Below, piece by piece: positions 6,257-8,442 of a DNA stretch of 8,442 bases (position 1 is its first letter; each line of letters begins with the position of its first letter). Under the pieces are notes generated by a model. It saw only the letters and a list, made by a program, of their open reading frames with translations, did no database searches and had not been told where the DNA came from. The DNA is from Bacteroidaceae bacterium. GTDB lineage: Bacteria; Bacteroidota; Bacteroidia; Bacteroidales; Bacteroidaceae. The stretch is from the NCBI GenBank assembly GCA_023227685.1, contig JALNVG010000097.1:1-8442 (forward strand), written 5' to 3'. A program made the position numbers and the translations under genes.

Positions 6257-6282
6257 ATTATTGAACAATAGACACATTATTG
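6257..6282 (+). promoter_or_regulatory. Candidate regulator half-sites (ATTATTG direct repeat)
   Basis: ATTATTG occurs at 6257-6263 and again at 6276-6282, 19 bases apart, close to two helical turns. The copies overlap the -35 box and the spacer ahead of the -10 box of the regulator's own promoter. AraC-type dimers bind such direct repeats, so autorepression with activation of the divergent gene is plausible. In this AT-rich DNA a chance repeat is quite possible. Confidence 0.3.
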
Positions 6283-6289
6283 CTATAAT
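6261..6289 (+). promoter_or_regulatory. Near-consensus sigma-A promoter of the regulator gene
   Basis: TTGAAC (6261-6266), 17 bases, then TATAAT (6284-6289) preceded by TGC, an extended -10. Transcription would start near 6296. This rules out the upstream TTG start at 6240, which lies before the -35 box, and fits ATG 6324. Confidence 0.75.
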
Positions 6290-6323
6290 AAATAAAAATA
6301 TGTATCATAAGGATAATTTAAAT

Positions 6324-7193
6324 ATGAATTTTAATTTTTCTTCTTTACAAAGTTTACTCGAAAGCCTTGAAAACAAAAGCAAGGTTCACATTAATGTAGT
6401 TTGCAAGTCAAACGCTAATTTCATCGATAAATTATCATTAGATTTAAAGCATCGAATTCATCAGCATGACTTTTGTGATTATATGAAATCAACTGCAAAA
6501 GGGTTTAAGCACTGTATTAATTGCAAAAGATTGAGTATTAATAAAGCAACAAAAGAAAAGAAAAGATTCGAAGGACATTGTATCAATGGACTTTATGAGA
6601 TAGTTCAGCCGGTAGTCATTTCCGGAAAAGTTGACTATATTATATACATCGGAGGCATTGTTATGGATAATTCTGTTTCAAATCGGATTTTAGAAAAAAG
6701 TTGTATGGCTTGTGACCTGGATTATAGCAACGCATTTGAAAAATTAAAAAACGCCGAGCATGAAAACGATATTTCTATGTATTATAATATGGCTGATATT
6801 ATTGAAAGCTATATAAGAATGCTTATTTTTCTATATCCATCGGACAGAGAAAATAAAGTCAAGCTAAATTATTCAATTGCTTTTATAAAAGACAACGCCG
6901 ATTACTATTTTTCAAGTGATATTTCTATTAAGCAATTAGCTATAACATGTCATTACAATGAAAAATATTTAGGAAGGCTTTTTAAAAAACAAACAGGTTA
7001 TTCATTTGATGATTATATTAATAATAAACGTCTGGAATATTCCGAGCAACTAATACTTAACTCTGACAGAAACATCACCGATATAGCAATTGCCGCCGGA
7101 TTTAATAACGTAACTTATTTTAACAGATTATTTTTAAAGAAGAACGGAGTATCTCCAACCGAGTTTAGAAAAAATCCAACAGGTATTATTTGA
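6324..7193 (+). CDS. PocR-AraC transcriptional regulator
   Basis: The protein has 289 aa. ATG 6324 is chosen because the promoter starts transcription near 6296 and AAGGA lies at 6309-6313; the open frame extends back to 6240 but that is upstream of the promoter. Residues about 8-130 are a PocR sensory domain (PF10114 type), with the Cys pattern C51, C64-x2-C67, C86 (GHCINGLYEIVQPV) and GGIVM. Residues about 185-289 are the double helix-turn-helix of AraC/XylS proteins: DISIKQLAITCHYNEKYLGR, LFKKQTGYSF, then RNITDIAIAAGFNNVTYFNR and PTEFRKNP. PocR domains sense small metabolites such as diols or related compounds in known cases. Seven Cys lie in the sensor half, so metal or redox sensing is possible (inference). 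It is divergent from the FAD oxidoreductase, which is its likely target. Confidence 0.85.
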   Translation: MNFNFSSLQSLLESLENKSKVHINVVCKSNANFIDKLSLDLKHRIHQHDFCDYMKSTAKGFKHCINCKRLSINKATKEKKRFEGHCINGLYEIVQPVVISGKVDYIIYIGGIVMDNSVSNRILEKSCMACDLDYSNAFEKLKNAEHENDISMYYNMADIIESYIRMLIFLYPSDRENKVKLNYSIAFIKDNADYYFSSDISIKQLAITCHYNEKYLGRLFKKQTGYSFDDYINNKRLEYSEQLILNSDRNITDIAIAAGFNNVTYFNRLFLKKNGVSPTEFRKNPTGII

Positions 7194-7347
7194 TTTTATT
7201 ATTAGGCTTAACACGTAATATAAATCATTCTGTTATTGAGTGTTTACCAAACCGTACTGCTCCATATTTCGATACCGGTAGTACAATAAAAGCAACAAAT
7301 TTAATGCCAAAATCATTTCAAATAACGTTTGATTTAGCAAAAGACAA
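7194..7347 (+). other. Short unrecognised open stretch after the regulator
   Basis: A frame from about 7200 to 7359 has no stop and reads GLTRNINHSVIECLPNRTAP, then YFDTGSTIKATNLMP and SFQITFDLAKDNDFV. It has no start with a ribosome binding site. It runs into the IS3 remnant in a different frame and could be transposase-flanking debris or chance. No terminator for the regulator gene is visible here. Confidence 0.2.
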
Positions 7348-7350
7348 TGA

Positions 7351-7625
7351 CTTTGTATAGTTGTCTTCATTGATATCTTTTCTCGAAAGGTCGCCGGATG
7401 GTCTATGGATACTAAAATCAAAGATAGTCTCGTTATGACTGAGTTTTATTAAGCAGTTTGACACGATCATCCTGATGAGAGACTAATCTTACATACTGAC
7501 CGTGGTTTCAATATACATCGCAGCGATTTCAAGCGTTGTTGCTCCGATATGGATGTCAGCAGAGCATGAGCCGCAAAGGCAATCCTTATGACAATGCTGT
7601 CATGGAATCATTCTATGAGGTCAAA
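7351..7625 (+). pseudogene. IS3 (IS150 subgroup) transposase OrfB fragment
   Basis: This is the C-terminal half of a DDE transposase. Frame one reads VVFIDIFSRKVAGWSMDTKI, then HPDERLILHTDRGF with the second catalytic Asp at 7498-7500, and SDFK. After one lost base at about 7532 the reading continues LLLRYGCQQSMSRKGNPYDN and AVMESFYEVK, with the catalytic Glu at 7605-7607. Two in-frame stops (after TEFY and after AV) and the frameshift kill the gene. The N-terminal part with the first Asp and OrfA are absent, and the last roughly 40 residues are replaced after EVK. Terminal inverted repeats are not visible, so the element is a buried relic that ends just short of the DUF6076 stop. Confidence 0.85.
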
Positions 7626-7656
7626 ATCTGCTCTGCTAAACAAAGAATAGTATTTT

Positions 7657-8442
7657 TTACTTTCTGATATCAGCGTAATATTGCTCAAATGGCATTTCCT
7701 CTGCAAGAGCTTGATCCCTGAGTTCTGATGCGAAGCGTGACCACTCTTCAAATTCTGAGACGGTCATTTTCTTTTTCATATAGCGGGCATAGTGAGCCTT
7801 ATATGCTCGGTTGTAGGTCTGCCATACGGGATCGTTTTTGCATTTGTCATCATAGCGGCGGCGAGCGCCTACATCACGGCAGGTTTTGTCTGGCTCGCCC
7901 TTTAATGGCTTATCACAATAGCTAAAATATTTGCCGCCACGAATCAGAAAAAAACGACCGCATTGCTTACATTGATAGGGAATAAAATTCTTCTTTATAC
8001 CGCTCCAAAAATCATAAAAAAGGAATGACTGCAAATCGATGAAATGGATCTCTTCACAAAGAATCGGCTTTTTGTTTTCATCCTTTAAAACTTTGTAGCC
8101 GAAGGATTCCATTTTGCATTTTATTTTATGAAAAGCGTTGCCGTTTTCTTTGTTAAAACTTTCAAAATATTCAGCAATTTCATTTGAATTTGGAAAGGTT
8201 CCGCTGCGGTGTAGGTATTGCTCTATGAACGGACGAAAAACTTTTTGAATCATAATATACGATTCTAAAAAAGAAATATAGCCGTCAAAATAAACACATA
8301 TAGCTTTGTTCATTTCATCAAGACTATCAAGCATATTCCTATCGAAATCATTCATATGCTCCGGCTCGACAGGAATAAATTTATCAAGATGTAAATGCCA
8401 AATCCCTGATTCACTTTGCTCACCACAGCCGAACTCGGTAAC
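7657..8442 (-). CDS. DUF6076-like zinc-ribbon protein, 5' partial
   Basis: The frame is open from the stop at 7657-7659 to the right edge, 261 codons. The ATG at 8355 is possible but has only GGAG three bases before it, too close for a good site. The 29 codons before it (EFGCGEQSESGIWHLHLDKF, then IPVEPEH) read as genuine protein, so the real start probably lies outside the window. Toward the C-terminus is a metal-binding pattern C-x2-C-x14-C-x11-C (CKQCGRFFLI, YFSYCDKPL, DKTCRD), then a basic helical tail (GARRRYDDKC, YNRAYKAHYARYMKKK) and an acidic end. This arrangement matches clostridial DUF6076 proteins, whose function is unknown. The cysteines suggest a structural zinc and possibly nucleic-acid contact (inference). 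There is no signal peptide in view. Confidence 0.75.
   Translation of the reverse strand, partial: VTEFGCGEQSESGIWHLHLDKFIPVEPEHMNDFDRNMLDSLDEMNKAICVYFDGYISFLESYIMIQKVFRPFIEQYLHRSGTFPNSNEIAEYFESFNKENGNAFHKIKCKMESFGYKVLKDENKKPILCEEIHFIDLQSFLFYDFWSGIKKNFIPYQCKQCGRFFLIRGGKYFSYCDKPLKGEPDKTCRDVGARRRYDDKCKNDPVWQTYNRAYKAHYARYMKKKMTVSEFEEWSRFASELRDQALAEEMPFEQYYADIRK

Noticed and set aside
6240..6323. Upstream TTG start for the regulator giving 28 extra residues
   Set aside because: It lies ahead of the -35 and -10 boxes of the promoter, so the transcript would not include it, and the extra residues do not resemble the family.
1..8442. CRISPR array, tRNA or rRNA genes
   Set aside because: No regularly spaced repeats and no cloverleaf or rRNA signature were seen on reading both strands; a short RNA gene could still be missed without a covariance search.

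Overview
The window looks like a piece of chromosome from an AT-rich, low-GC Gram-positive bacterium, most likely a gut or rumen Clostridia (Oscillospirales/Ruminococcus-like). The evidence is strong GGAGG-type ribosome binding sites, a MobP3-type relaxase remnant typical of Firmicutes integrative elements, a cohesin-like secreted protein, a DUF6076 protein and the codon use. Taxonomy is inferred from family recognition only.

Layout. (1) Positions 1-816, minus strand, hold mobile-element wreckage: an unrecognised frameshifted gene at the left edge and a truncated relaxase pseudogene whose catalytic HxH motif is changed to HxN. (2) Positions 878-2425, plus strand, are an intact-looking three-gene operon with its own candidate promoter: a 45-aa peptide gene, a secreted cohesin-like two-domain protein, and a Ser/Thr-rich lipoprotein. 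(3) Positions 2483-4603, plus strand, are a decayed polysaccharide-use locus: a concanavalin-like domain broken by one stop codon, an SGNH/GDSL (GxDLY-type) carbohydrate esterase with two frameshifts but intact catalytic residues, a 38-aa orphan frame, and a short piece that looks like the C-terminus of a sugar ABC permease. A strong rho-independent terminator follows at 4635-4682. (4) Positions 4920-7193 are a divergent, intact pair: an FAD-dependent oxidoreductase (minus) and a PocR-AraC regulator (plus) with a near-consensus promoter in the shared intergenic region. (5) Positions 7348-7630 are a dead IS3/IS150-type transposase fragment. (6) Positions 7657-8442, minus strand, are a DUF6076 protein that runs off the right edge.

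How the parts fit: two live modules (the peptide/cohesin/lipoprotein operon and the regulator/oxidoreductase pair) sit between and beside dead mobile and sugar-degradation genes. The PocR-AraC protein probably controls the oxidoreductase. The best candidate for something undescribed is the operon at 878-2425, where a tiny conserved-looking peptide, a cohesin-like surface protein and a lipoprotein are co-transcribed.
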